This document shows positions 42,301 to 49,126 of a stretch of DNA of 64,000 nt, piece by piece. The notes under the pieces are model-generated. The model searched no databases. It was not told the DNA's origin and saw nothing but the letters and a program-made list of their open reading frames with translations. This DNA comes from Chloroflexi bacterium 44-23 (GTDB lineage Bacteria; Chloroflexota; Anaerolineae; Anaerolineales; Anaerolineaceae). The stretch spans positions 287,034-351,033 of the forward strand of contig MKUW01000006.1 of NCBI GenBank assembly GCA_001899005.1, written 5' to 3'. Within the stretch, counting starts at the first letter, position 1, and each line of letters starts with the position of its first letter. The translations under genes and the position numbers were made by a program.

Positions 42301-43378
42301 CCCGAACCCTGTAGATGAAATGGAATCGAACTTGGACCCGTTCACAAAATCAATGAATTGTGTGCGGGGTAAAGCAATGCATGGAATCATACATTATTCA
42401 CTTTATCTTTGCCGCCAGCGGGATAAACTTCAGGGTAAAAAGCAAAAAACGGGATTTCTTGAACCAGAGATTAAGCAAGCCCTTGAGGAAAAACTTGATC
42501 TAATGCAAGAACCAAGTTTGGCTGTCCATTCTGTTTATGGAGGTTATCTCACACAACTCTATTACCTATCCCGAGAATGGTTGGAAGAGAATTTAGCCAC
42601 GATATTTCCCGAAGATGTGAAAAAGATTGATTATTGGCTTGCAGCTTGGAATGCTTATCTTGTTGCTTCAAGAGTCTACAAAGATGTTTTCAAAATACTT
42701 ATTCCCTTTTATCTAAAAGGGAATCCCTACCTTATTGAAAAAGAAGAACGGAAAATTTTCAGTATTGACCCTAAAGAGCACTTTGCTCAACATATTTTAT
42801 TATCATATCTATGGGGTTTAACAGATTTTGGCGATAAAACTATGTTGCTTGATTCATTCTTTACCATTGCACCGGGTAATGTTCGAGCTCAAGGTATTTT
42901 TTGGCTAAGTAAAGTTTTAGAGAACGAAAAACCCACTGCAGAAAATATTTATTGGAAAAAATGTTGGACGCTTTGGCAAAAAAGAATATCAATTGCAGAA
43001 ACCCAGGAAGCTTCAATAAATAGCCAGGAAATGTCTGATTATATGCGATGGCTAAAAATTGTTCCGCTTGGGATGGATGTTCTTTATCCAATATTGTGTT
43101 CAACAGTTAAATATCTTTTCAACGGTTACGATGCGAGATTACTAATTGAGTTTGCTGCAAAAAATTGCAAACTATTTCCTTTGGAGTCAGTTACTTTACT
43201 ACAAAGGTCCATCCTTTCTGTAAAAGAAGCCTGGTGGACGCCAGAAAATGAAAACGAAGAACAGATTCTAAAAACTGCAATCGGTAGTGATAATGAAGAT
43301 GCCAAACGAATTGCTAATGAGGTGATTAATTATCGTGGAGATCATGGGGATTTTCGATGGAAACATCTCTTAGAGTAA
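39317..43378 (+). CDS. large STAND-like NTPase with long helical C-terminal region
   Basis: This 1353-residue protein carries one P-loop NTPase domain. Walker A HGEAGSGKSG lies near residues 88-97, Walker B AIIVDQLDSV near 155-164, and a sensor-like ILAVTRKYEL follows, then a helical/winged region (FTNEQAINFLSQLGV and RFRFRHEKLQDFLCAF) as in NACHT/STAND signalling ATPases. The remaining about 950 residues are helix-rich and have no catalytic motif I recognise; they could be a ligand-sensing superhelix. No nuclease or protease effector domain is evident at either end. It begins 3 nt after the hsdS stop, so it is cotranscribed with the type I system and probably has a defence-related or regulatory role. 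Confidence 0.78.
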   Translation: MSNLPTWIDIGLEGSPLLVKGIQWIINRYKWRGISKDARKVASAINSFSWTNLQQQLPTIIKIGEIDRPEVALIQNIWQSTDTPILLHGEAGSGKSGIAIRLAKRLSEGGMPVLFLRATEFSFDQDPITILQHRMAIKYPLMEALDILSKEKPFAIIVDQLDSVSETDLCKNFVGLLKSVAGIPNIKILAVTRKYELQHNPDISSLGFQQEEIGRFTNEQAINFLSQLGVNKPTQGLIDLSNNLLNLSLIAEVIKESTLSSNTLINEVYLWKQFYDSIRLREGEEVAEDALRIACETALRGERIFSAAFLNNRSRKKLLSRGILFEAPGRRFRFRHEKLQDFLCAFSLLPDQLTFTQLMNKANKNSIKGILTWLHLLYHDERPELEPQLIDDVLVAKKELPFYSRITILENLKQQDEPSENVARVLGKYSDDLAYYPFFFNGLENPAWIVPLYKTGFFYHPPAPIEVQPGLFQLPLWPAGEYLVRFADKNEEIIIDVIQNTNTQNWRVQETLIDAMLKISPVAAASVVSSIDSWLSGGFSGMLPNKLQPLTNRLLEHGFVEAAIQILEYIITPVLPPVVSEYSKYRSDVRFRSEHYWVNEYCEKQISKLIHLKPRAVVLVFERALEKTIEFAKMNSENAELVVGYYWRLDIPSRLSSRSDADVLDILIDGFRDGLDEVCKQSKEEGKELLTTYLNCEHLLFKRIAIYILRKYGVEYPELINQVLLHRDYLDNSEYANEYRGLLRDQFSTASIEVREQIITWILSGPQDMDSRARWGDSEPTEEDRKRDQENWILGHLELIRGYLSGNALRRLDELVQVYGKPDITEHPRFEISSFDIEASPVPVEELKEKSFDELKLLFLNYVPEESFHSSRESLARTFQELVKNDLDQYRSFAPYLLDPGIRFVYTSHFLSGIKEAIKSHCGKLDDEIINLCEYVISCQKEQISAGEYEISLQGAQKEVADLLGDALQAEEPYLSRDQLDRLRSILLELLNSPDPNPVDEMESNLDPFTKSMNCVRGKAMHGIIHYSLYLCRQRDKLQGKKQKTGFLEPEIKQALEEKLDLMQEPSLAVHSVYGGYLTQLYYLSREWLEENLATIFPEDVKKIDYWLAAWNAYLVASRVYKDVFKILIPFYLKGNPYLIEKEERKIFSIDPKEHFAQHILLSYLWGLTDFGDKTMLLDSFFTIAPGNVRAQGIFWLSKVLENEKPTAENIYWKKCWTLWQKRISIAETQEASINSQEMSDYMRWLKIVPLGMDVLYPILCSTVKYLFNGYDARLLIEFAAKNCKLFPLESVTLLQRSILSVKEAWWTPENENEEQILKTAIGSDNEDAKRIANEVINYRGDHGDFRWKHLLE

Positions 43379-43416
43379 AAATTTTCTGAAATTTTCATGA
43401 GTAGATATCAATAACG

Positions 43417-43430
43417 CACATCTCTTCTTC
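43417..43430. other. candidate left attachment half-site of the integrative element
   Basis: CACATCTCTTCTTC here differs at two of 14 positions from CACATGTCTACTTC at 50700-50713, which overlaps the mvaD start at the opposite end of the element. Large serine recombinases share only a short core between their two hybrid sites, so this similarity is suggestive rather than decisive. Confidence 0.25.
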
Positions 43431-43542
43431 TCTTTCGTTTTATTTTAATTAGAACATATTGTCTATTTCGATTATAATGGATACAGAATTAATTCTTTTT
43501 AAGTTAATCTGTGTTCACTCTCTAATATTTATCTAACCAATT

Positions 43543-44652
43543 ATGAATTTTCACCCTGATTATCACATCTTCGCCAACATCACACTTAAGAAATTGGCCG
43601 CTTCGATCATTGCCTGTTTTCATTCTGTTTATGATCCAGGAAGTTTTCAGTTTTCGCAATCCATTGAGCCATTTACCCTTCAAATCACTTGCCAAAAATG
43701 GGGAGATATCGGTCGAGTAGTTTGTTCTGAATCCCAAACGGGGAAAACTGAACTCCGGTTCGATCCCCCCCAGGGCATCGCTCCTGATGTTGCTAACGCA
43801 TATGAAAAACTCGTCCGTGAAGAATGCCTAAACGTCAAGTGGACGCTTGCTGATATATTAAGCCAGGACGATCAAGTTGTAATCACCCTCTCGGAGGCAC
43901 TTTACAAGAAACGGCTTGAGCGTCAACAAGAATTCATTGTCTGGCTTTTGGATCAGCTTCAGATTTTCGGATACAGTGACATGGGTTCGCCGTTTCCAAG
44001 CGTGAATTCCGCCCCTACAGACAAAATTGACCGACATTTCGATTTTCCAATTCAAGGCACGCCGGCACAATTTGGGGTAATGATCCGGCAGTTCGCATCC
44101 TTGCTGAGTAGCCAAGCCGAATCTCAGAAATTGCTTTGCCAGGTGTCTTTAACTGGTAACAAAGACACACTTCAAATTCCGGCTGACGCCAATCCGGTCG
44201 AAGTAAAAATCGTGCTAGCCAAGAATCAGATAGCCATTAATGCGCATCTACTCCCCTCCTCCGGATCGCTGTTACGAGTCCAGTTAAGAGGTGAAAAGAA
44301 CGTCTGGTTGATTTGGGACAAAATTCGGAATGAGTTGGAGAAATTAGGGTGGTTCGCGTTACCGGAAATTCTTGAACCAAGCAAAACCGTTGAGATCAAA
44401 GTTGAACCTCAACAAATTGAAACATCCACACCCGCCGAAGTCTGGATGATGATTCCAAACATTGGCGCTAACCGGGATATCGTCCGCTTTTGGTATCAAG
44501 GCCTGACCTGCGGTCAAATTGCAACCCGGGTGGGGCTTACCAAAAAAACCATCCTCAATCGAATCAATCGGTTGCGCAAAGATTATGGAATCCAGATCGT
44601 TCCCTATCGAAAGTCAAATTTCATCAAGAAACCGAAGGATGTGCCCAACTGA
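43543..44652 (+). CDS. element-borne protein with C-terminal HTH
   Basis: The 369-residue protein is not recognised in its first 300 residues. They are mixed alpha/beta, without cysteine motifs or a nucleotide-binding loop. The C-terminus has a clear helix-turn-helix: FWYQGLTCGQIATRVGLTKK followed by TILNRINRLRKDYGI, similar to sigma-70 region 4/LuxR-type units. A set of GGGATA repeats starts 11 nt after its stop codon and may be its target. It is the first gene of the element, following an A+T-rich 164-nt gap, and could be its replication initiator or regulator. Confidence 0.7.
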   Translation: MNFHPDYHIFANITLKKLAASIIACFHSVYDPGSFQFSQSIEPFTLQITCQKWGDIGRVVCSESQTGKTELRFDPPQGIAPDVANAYEKLVREECLNVKWTLADILSQDDQVVITLSEALYKKRLERQQEFIVWLLDQLQIFGYSDMGSPFPSVNSAPTDKIDRHFDFPIQGTPAQFGVMIRQFASLLSSQAESQKLLCQVSLTGNKDTLQIPADANPVEVKIVLAKNQIAINAHLLPSSGSLLRVQLRGEKNVWLIWDKIRNELEKLGWFALPEILEPSKTVEIKVEPQQIETSTPAEVWMMIPNIGANRDIVRFWYQGLTCGQIATRVGLTKKTILNRINRLRKDYGIQIVPYRKSNFIKKPKDVPN

Positions 44653-44662
44653 TCCAGTATTT

Positions 44663-44723
44663 GGGATAAAAAGGGATATTCAAGGGATAAAGAGGGATAT
44701 CCAGGGCACTTGAACAAGGGATA
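44663..44723. repeat. helically phased GGGATA direct repeats (iteron-like)
   Basis: GGGATA occurs at 44663, 44673, 44684, 44694 and 44718, with a variant GGGCAC at 44704. The first five positions step by 10-11 bases, so identical faces of the helix are presented. It lies immediately after the HTH gene and upstream of the replication genes. Iteron or operator function is inferred. Confidence 0.6.
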
Positions 44724-44739
44724 TTCCAGATGGCAGAAT

Positions 44740-44769
44740 GGCGACGTTGAATCAAACGTCGTCATTTTT
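44740..44769 (+). terminator. hairpin with T-run after the iteron-like repeats
   Basis: Arms GGCGACGTT (44740-44748) and AACGTCGTC (44755-44763) form a 9-bp stem with one wobble pair and a 6-nt loop, followed by ATTTTTG. It could end transcription of the HTH gene before the next ribosome site at 44781. Confidence 0.6.
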
Positions 44770-44788
44770 GTTTGCCAAAAGGAGTTCT

Positions 44789-44992
44789 ATGCTCAATTGT
44801 CTCAAAGTTTTGTTGGAACAGCCGGAGTATTCAGCCCTGATCCATCTCTCTGAACGTGAGATGCGCACGCCGGCTGACCAGGTGCGCCTCATCATCCGAC
44901 TGGAACTTGTCCGGCGCGGTTTGCTGCAGGACACCCTGCCCAACCTCAATCATCCACAGGAGGACAGCCTCAAACATGAATCAACCTGCTGA
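44789..44992 (+). CDS. small ribbon-helix-helix-like protein
   Basis: This 67-residue protein has LIHLSEREMRTPADQVRLIIRLELVRRGLL, read here in parts: a short strand-like start followed by REMRTPADQVRLIIR and ELVRRGLL, the layout of Arc/CopG-type ribbon-helix-helix DNA-binding proteins. GGAGTTCT sits directly before the ATG at 44789; an earlier in-frame ATG at 44738 lies inside the terminator hairpin and is rejected. It overlaps the next small gene by 17 nt. A role in plasmid-like copy or transcription control is likely but unproven. Confidence 0.6.
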   Translation: MLNCLKVLLEQPEYSALIHLSEREMRTPADQVRLIIRLELVRRGLLQDTLPNLNHPQEDSLKHESTC

Positions 44993-45200
44993 AACCCTCC
45001 AGTTGTCACAGGAGGAGCAGGGAAGGTTGTTAGCGCGCGTCTACGCTTTCATCCTTAGCGATCAATTTACTGGAGCACAAAAAGAAATTAATACGGTCGA
45101 AACAGACCAAAAAACCTCAAAGAATAACAAGAACCATAGACATGTAACTTCACAAGAAATAGACGCTCAACTTGTCCAGACCCAGGAGTCTACGCAATGA
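44976..45200 (+). CDS. small hypothetical protein of the element
   Basis: This 74-residue polar protein has an N-terminal amphipathic helix (LSQEEQGRLLARVYAFILS) and a glutamine/lysine-rich tail without recognisable motifs. AGGAGG lies 12 nt before the ATG. It overlaps the ribbon-helix-helix-like gene and shares its stop with the primase start (ATGA), which supports it being a real, translationally coupled gene. No function is proposed. Confidence 0.55.
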   Translation: MNQPAETLQLSQEEQGRLLARVYAFILSDQFTGAQKEINTVETDQKTSKNNKNHRHVTSQEIDAQLVQTQESTQ

Positions 45201-47845
45201 GTAACCAAAATTTATCGCTCTCTGAAAAACATCTCAAGATGCTATCCATAGAATCGGGTATCTCGGATCAGATGATACAGGAGCGTGGCTATCGCACAAT
45301 TACGAGCGAAGGCGACCTGGTGCAGTTTGGTTTTTCGCCGGCACAGCGCCGCGTACCCGGACTGTTAATTCCGCTCCACACCACCGATGGCAAGATCGGC
45401 TTGCATGTTTACCGGCCGGATAATCCTCGTACCTATGAGGATCGCAGTAAGCGAGAAACAGACGGCCTACGCCTGGTCAAGGTATTGAAATACGAGATTC
45501 CGAAAGGTGCCGGAGTAAGGTTGGACTGCCCGCCGGTTTGTCTGAAAGCACTACAAAATCCGACCATTCCACTCTTTATCACCGAAGGGCAAAAGAAAGC
45601 GGATTCCCTGGCTTCTCAGGGAGCTTGCGCCATTGACTTACTGGGAGTGTGGAACTTCAAAGGTCGCAATGAGTTCGGCGGAACCACCATCCTGGCTGAC
45701 TTTGATTTCATCGCCTGGGAGAACCGTTTGGTACGGATCGTTTTTGATTCGGATGTGATGTACAAACCTTCTGTACGCCTGGCGTTGGAGCGTCTGACCG
45801 AGATCTTGCAGCGCAAAGCAGCTATCGTCTCAGGCATCTACCTGCCCAATCACCAGAGCGGGGTCAAATGGGGTGTGGATGACTGGCTGGCTGACGGACA
45901 TACCCTGCAAGACCTGGAAGCGTTGACTGAGCAGCCGCGACCGGTTCCCCAGCCGGCACAGCCAACCATCGAGCTTTTGGATGAACCCTCACCCAATATC
46001 ACCCGTCCACTGAGTCTGGTGGGCAAACAAGCTTATGCAGCCACCTGGCTGCCAGTACGCACTACTCGTCGTGAAGTTTTGGATAAAGAAGGCAATCTTC
46101 AGATTCATAATCCACCGCTAGTTGAAGAGAAACTGTGCCTATTCATCGTGCGAAATGATGGCCAGGTTTTTGCAGAAATTAGCGATGAGCAATCCACCCA
46201 TCCGCTTAGTGATTTAGGCGTGAATACAATTTTTCGTGAAGTGATACCGGTGGAGAAACGCTGGTCTACAAGAGGTGTGCGTGCTTATGTTCAGGGTCAG
46301 CGTCCCAACCCGGTTGATACCTTCTCGAAGATCGTGGCAGTTATCAATCGTTTCCTAGACTTCGACCGTTCACTGGGCGATCAGCAGTCCATGGCCGAAC
46401 TCATCGGTTGCTATATCATGGGTACCTACCTGTTGGATGCCTTCAACGTGATCGGTTTCCTCTGGCCGAATGGTGAAGCAGGGTCGGGAAAAACCAATCT
46501 GCTGATCGTGGTAACCGAGATGGCTTACCTGGGTCAACTGATCCTGGCTGGTGGTAGCTTTGCAAGTTTGCGCGACCTGGCTGATTACGGAGCCACCCTG
46601 GCCTTCGATGATGCTGAAAATATTTCTGATCCCAAACAGACAGACCCAGATAAACGTGCCCTGCTGCTAGCCGGCAACCGACGCGGATCAAGTGTTCCGC
46701 TCAAAGAACCAGATGGACCGGGAAAGTGGAAGCTACGTTATGTCAACGCCTACTGTCCACGATTATTTTCAGCAATTCGCATGCCTGATACCGTATTGGC
46801 TACGCGAACAATCATCATTCCTCTCATCCGTACTTCAGACCGGGATAAAGCCAATTTCGATCCGTTGGACTACGCCCTTTGGCCGCATGACCGTAAGGCC
46901 CTGCAGGATGAATTATGGGCAATTGGATTGGCAAACCTGCCAATGCTGCATGATTATGAAAACAAAGTTGCCCAAACTGCCCGTTTACGTGGACGTAATC
47001 TTCAGCCCTGGAAAGCAATTCTAGCCGTAGCTGCCTGGTTGGATGATGCAGATCAAAACCATAGTTTATTTCATAGTTTCATTCAGGGGAAAGACCAGGT
47101 GGTAATTGGCGGATTATGGCGGCGATTGGAGGAAATGTCCTGGCGTTACCAGCAGGATGAGACCGGCGATCTGCAATCCAGTGATTTGACCCTGTTAGTT
47201 CTACAAGCGATGTGTAAATTAGCCGCTGCCAAGAGTGACATTAAAGACAATAGTGACGTTGCTACTTCTACTTGGATTTTCTCGACATCTCAAATCAGTG
47301 AAGCAGCACAGGCTGTTGCTGAAAATACCGAAGCTGATGTCGATAAGGATTCCATTACAACCCGAAAGGTTGGCCGACTGCTTGGCAAGCTGCGTCTACG
47401 TAAGGCACGCGAAGCCGGCAAAGGCACTCGACAATGGCAAATCAACCTTACGGAGCTCGAACGTTGGGCAAGCGTATATGGTATTCATTTGCCAGTAGAG
47501 CTGGCCCAGAAAACAAATGTCACTGATGTCACCAATGGCTTAACGTCACAAGAAGATACTGCACCCTGGCAGAATTGTGAAATTGCCTTGCGTTTGCCGT
47601 CCGATAGTAAACTGCCCACCATTGGCGGGTTTTGGCGTCGGCTGCCAGATGGTCGCCTGGAGGCTGGTTATAGCTCAGAGGAATTAGCCCTGGCCTTGAC
47701 TCTCTTCCTCGATAAGGACGTGGACGCTGAAAATTTTGTAAAAACATCTGCAGAGCAATTAAGAAAACGTCTCATTGAGGTCACGGGTGGAGAGGTGCTG
47801 CATATTCAATTGAAGGAAATCGTAAAAGAGAAAAGGGATGAATGA
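45197..47845 (+). CDS. DUF3854-type primase/helicase replication protein
   Basis: This 882-residue protein joins a DUF3854/toprim-like N-terminal part to a helicase-like ATPase. The toprim-like stretch has PLFITEGQKKADSLASQGA near 125-143 and VRIVFDSDVM near 178-187. The ATPase has Walker A GEAGSGKTN near 425-433 and Walker B LAFDDAE near 466-472, plus LLAGNRRGSS beyond. The C-terminal third contains winged-helix-like segments. Such fusions replicate plasmids, phage satellites and integrative elements. AGGAG lies 9 nt upstream of the ATG, which overlaps the preceding stop. Confidence 0.8.
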   Translation: MSNQNLSLSEKHLKMLSIESGISDQMIQERGYRTITSEGDLVQFGFSPAQRRVPGLLIPLHTTDGKIGLHVYRPDNPRTYEDRSKRETDGLRLVKVLKYEIPKGAGVRLDCPPVCLKALQNPTIPLFITEGQKKADSLASQGACAIDLLGVWNFKGRNEFGGTTILADFDFIAWENRLVRIVFDSDVMYKPSVRLALERLTEILQRKAAIVSGIYLPNHQSGVKWGVDDWLADGHTLQDLEALTEQPRPVPQPAQPTIELLDEPSPNITRPLSLVGKQAYAATWLPVRTTRREVLDKEGNLQIHNPPLVEEKLCLFIVRNDGQVFAEISDEQSTHPLSDLGVNTIFREVIPVEKRWSTRGVRAYVQGQRPNPVDTFSKIVAVINRFLDFDRSLGDQQSMAELIGCYIMGTYLLDAFNVIGFLWPNGEAGSGKTNLLIVVTEMAYLGQLILAGGSFASLRDLADYGATLAFDDAENISDPKQTDPDKRALLLAGNRRGSSVPLKEPDGPGKWKLRYVNAYCPRLFSAIRMPDTVLATRTIIIPLIRTSDRDKANFDPLDYALWPHDRKALQDELWAIGLANLPMLHDYENKVAQTARLRGRNLQPWKAILAVAAWLDDADQNHSLFHSFIQGKDQVVIGGLWRRLEEMSWRYQQDETGDLQSSDLTLLVLQAMCKLAAAKSDIKDNSDVATSTWIFSTSQISEAAQAVAENTEADVDKDSITTRKVGRLLGKLRLRKAREAGKGTRQWQINLTELERWASVYGIHLPVELAQKTNVTDVTNGLTSQEDTAPWQNCEIALRLPSDSKLPTIGGFWRRLPDGRLEAGYSSEELALALTLFLDKDVDAENFVKTSAEQLRKRLIEVTGGEVLHIQLKEIVKEKRDE

Positions 47846-48074
47846 AGAATCTATTAGTGATCCTTATGCGACACTGGCTCTGGCAGTCCTCTTTAGAGCT
47901 GCCTTGGATCTCAAGAGCAAGAATCCAGCTCGCGTTTCAGAAGCTCGAACCTGGTTGCAATTCGTTGGGTTGAGTTGGTGTCAAATGCTGGGGATTTCAG
48001 AAAAGGAGATATCCACCTGGGTTGCAAGTAACTTTACTCTTCCGCCCAATGCCCACCGCAACTGGCGATACTAA
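47838..48074 (+). CDS. small hypothetical protein of the element
   Basis: This 78-residue protein is mostly helical (LALAVLFRAALDLKSKNPAR and SEARTWLQFVGLSWCQMLGI), with ISEKEISTWV resembling a small helix-turn-helix end, but it matches no family I can name. It overlaps the primase-helicase gene by 8 nt and has AAAGGG directly before its ATG, so it is probably translated. The gene ends the replication transcript before a 266-nt regulatory gap. Confidence 0.5.
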   Translation: MNEESISDPYATLALAVLFRAALDLKSKNPARVSEARTWLQFVGLSWCQMLGISEKEISTWVASNFTLPPNAHRNWRY

Positions 48075-48137
48075 TTGAATTTCCAGGTTGGCTCGTTACA
48101 ACCGGAGCAATTCATTCTGTTTTCAAATACTCGCTTA

Positions 48138-48169
48138 TTTGTTCTATGGTATATAATAAGTAGAACAAA
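48138..48169 (+). promoter_or_regulatory. promoter with inverted repeat flanking the -10
   Basis: The perfect 9-bp arms TTTGTTCTA (48138-48146) and TAGAACAAA (48161-48169) enclose TATAAT at 48152-48157. The -35 region is poor, so activation or a looped repressor may be involved. It would start a transcript with about 175 nt of leader before the membrane-HTH gene. Confidence 0.6.
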
Positions 48170-48179
48170 ATTATAAGAC

Positions 48180-48334
48180 GGTTCGTGCAAGTGTAATGAG
48201 CACCTACACGAACCTGACCCCAACCACCGAATTAGCCGGCAGTAGGGGCTGATCATATTATAGCCGATCAGCCAGGATTCGCCCTCGGTGGGAGTTTATC
48301 ACCGGGGGCATTCTATTGCCCCCTAATAAGGAGG
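48180..48334 (+). promoter_or_regulatory. structured leader RNA with mutually exclusive hairpins
   Basis: Successive hairpins are GGTTCGTG/CACGAACC (48180-48187 with 48207-48214), GGCTGATC/GATCAGCC (48247-48254 with 48266-48273), and a 10-bp stem GCCCTCGGTG/CACCGGGGGC (48281-48290 with 48300-48309). The segment GGGGGC (48304-48309) can instead pair with GCCCCC (48318-48323), five bases before the AAGGAGG ribosome site at 48328-48334. Only one of the last two stems can form at a time, which is typical of switch-like leaders. Confidence 0.6.
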
Positions 48335-48340
48335 TAATTT

Positions 48341-49126
48341 TTGGCTGTATTTTCATTTGTTAATAAAGTTCGAGATTCATTCTCGGAGATTGAAAACGGT
48401 TTAGTTGATGGAATCGCTGCAATTGGTCCCTGGATCACACCACTACCCAGTGCAGTGTTGGTGGCCAATGCGGTTGTGAAAGACTTGCATTGGATTCCGA
48501 TTTTAGGCTGGGTAACAGCCGCAATTATTGAAAGCTTAGGTCTGACCACTGTCAGTACCAGCTTATTGTTGTGGGACTACAACGCCGGCAAACGCAAGAA
48601 CGATCCGGGTGCCCCATTTTTATTGGCAGCATCTTTGGTGTGTGTCTATCTAGTCTCAACAATCGGACTGACTGTTTTTCTGGATATCTTCCCTGAACTC
48701 GGGCGATATGCGCCGGCTCTCTTCCCTTTGTTAGCTCTAGTGGGAGCGGTCAACCTGGCGTTGCGTTCTGGACACCGCAGGCGTCTATCTGGAATTGCTC
48801 AGGATCGAGCTGAACGTAAAGCTGAACGTCAATCTTTCCGTCAACCATTTACACAACCAGGCAATCTATTGATGTCTAATTTAACGTCAAGCATTGTCAA
48901 AACTGACACTTCTCTGGACAAAGCGCAGGCGGCTCGAAAAGCCAATCTTACAACCCGAATGGACAACTTGCTAACACTTTATCTTGACAATCCCCTCATG
49001 GGTGCCACTGCCGCAGCTCGTACATTAAACATCTCCAGACAAACAGTTTATAGCTATCTGGAACAATTAGAAGCAACTGGACGGATCCATCGAAATGGCA
49101 AAGGGATAGAGGTGATATTAAAATGA
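48341..49126 (+). CDS. membrane protein with C-terminal helix-turn-helix
   Basis: The 261-residue protein has hydrophobic segments in its first 150 residues (LPSAVLVANAVV, WIPILGWVTAAIIESLGL, LLAASLVCVYLVSTIGLTV and LFPLLALVGAVNLAL). A basic linker follows, and then a C-terminal winged helix with GATAAARTLNISRQTVYSYLEQLEATGRI. This layout suggests a membrane-tethered one-component regulator. The start is a TTG with AAGGAGG six bases upstream. The last codon overlaps the recombinase start (ATGA), so it is coupled to the recombinase and may control excision or integration. Confidence 0.75.
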   Translation: MAVFSFVNKVRDSFSEIENGLVDGIAAIGPWITPLPSAVLVANAVVKDLHWIPILGWVTAAIIESLGLTTVSTSLLLWDYNAGKRKNDPGAPFLLAASLVCVYLVSTIGLTVFLDIFPELGRYAPALFPLLALVGAVNLALRSGHRRRLSGIAQDRAERKAERQSFRQPFTQPGNLLMSNLTSSIVKTDTSLDKAQAARKANLTTRMDNLLTLYLDNPLMGATAAARTLNISRQTVYSYLEQLEATGRIHRNGKGIEVILK

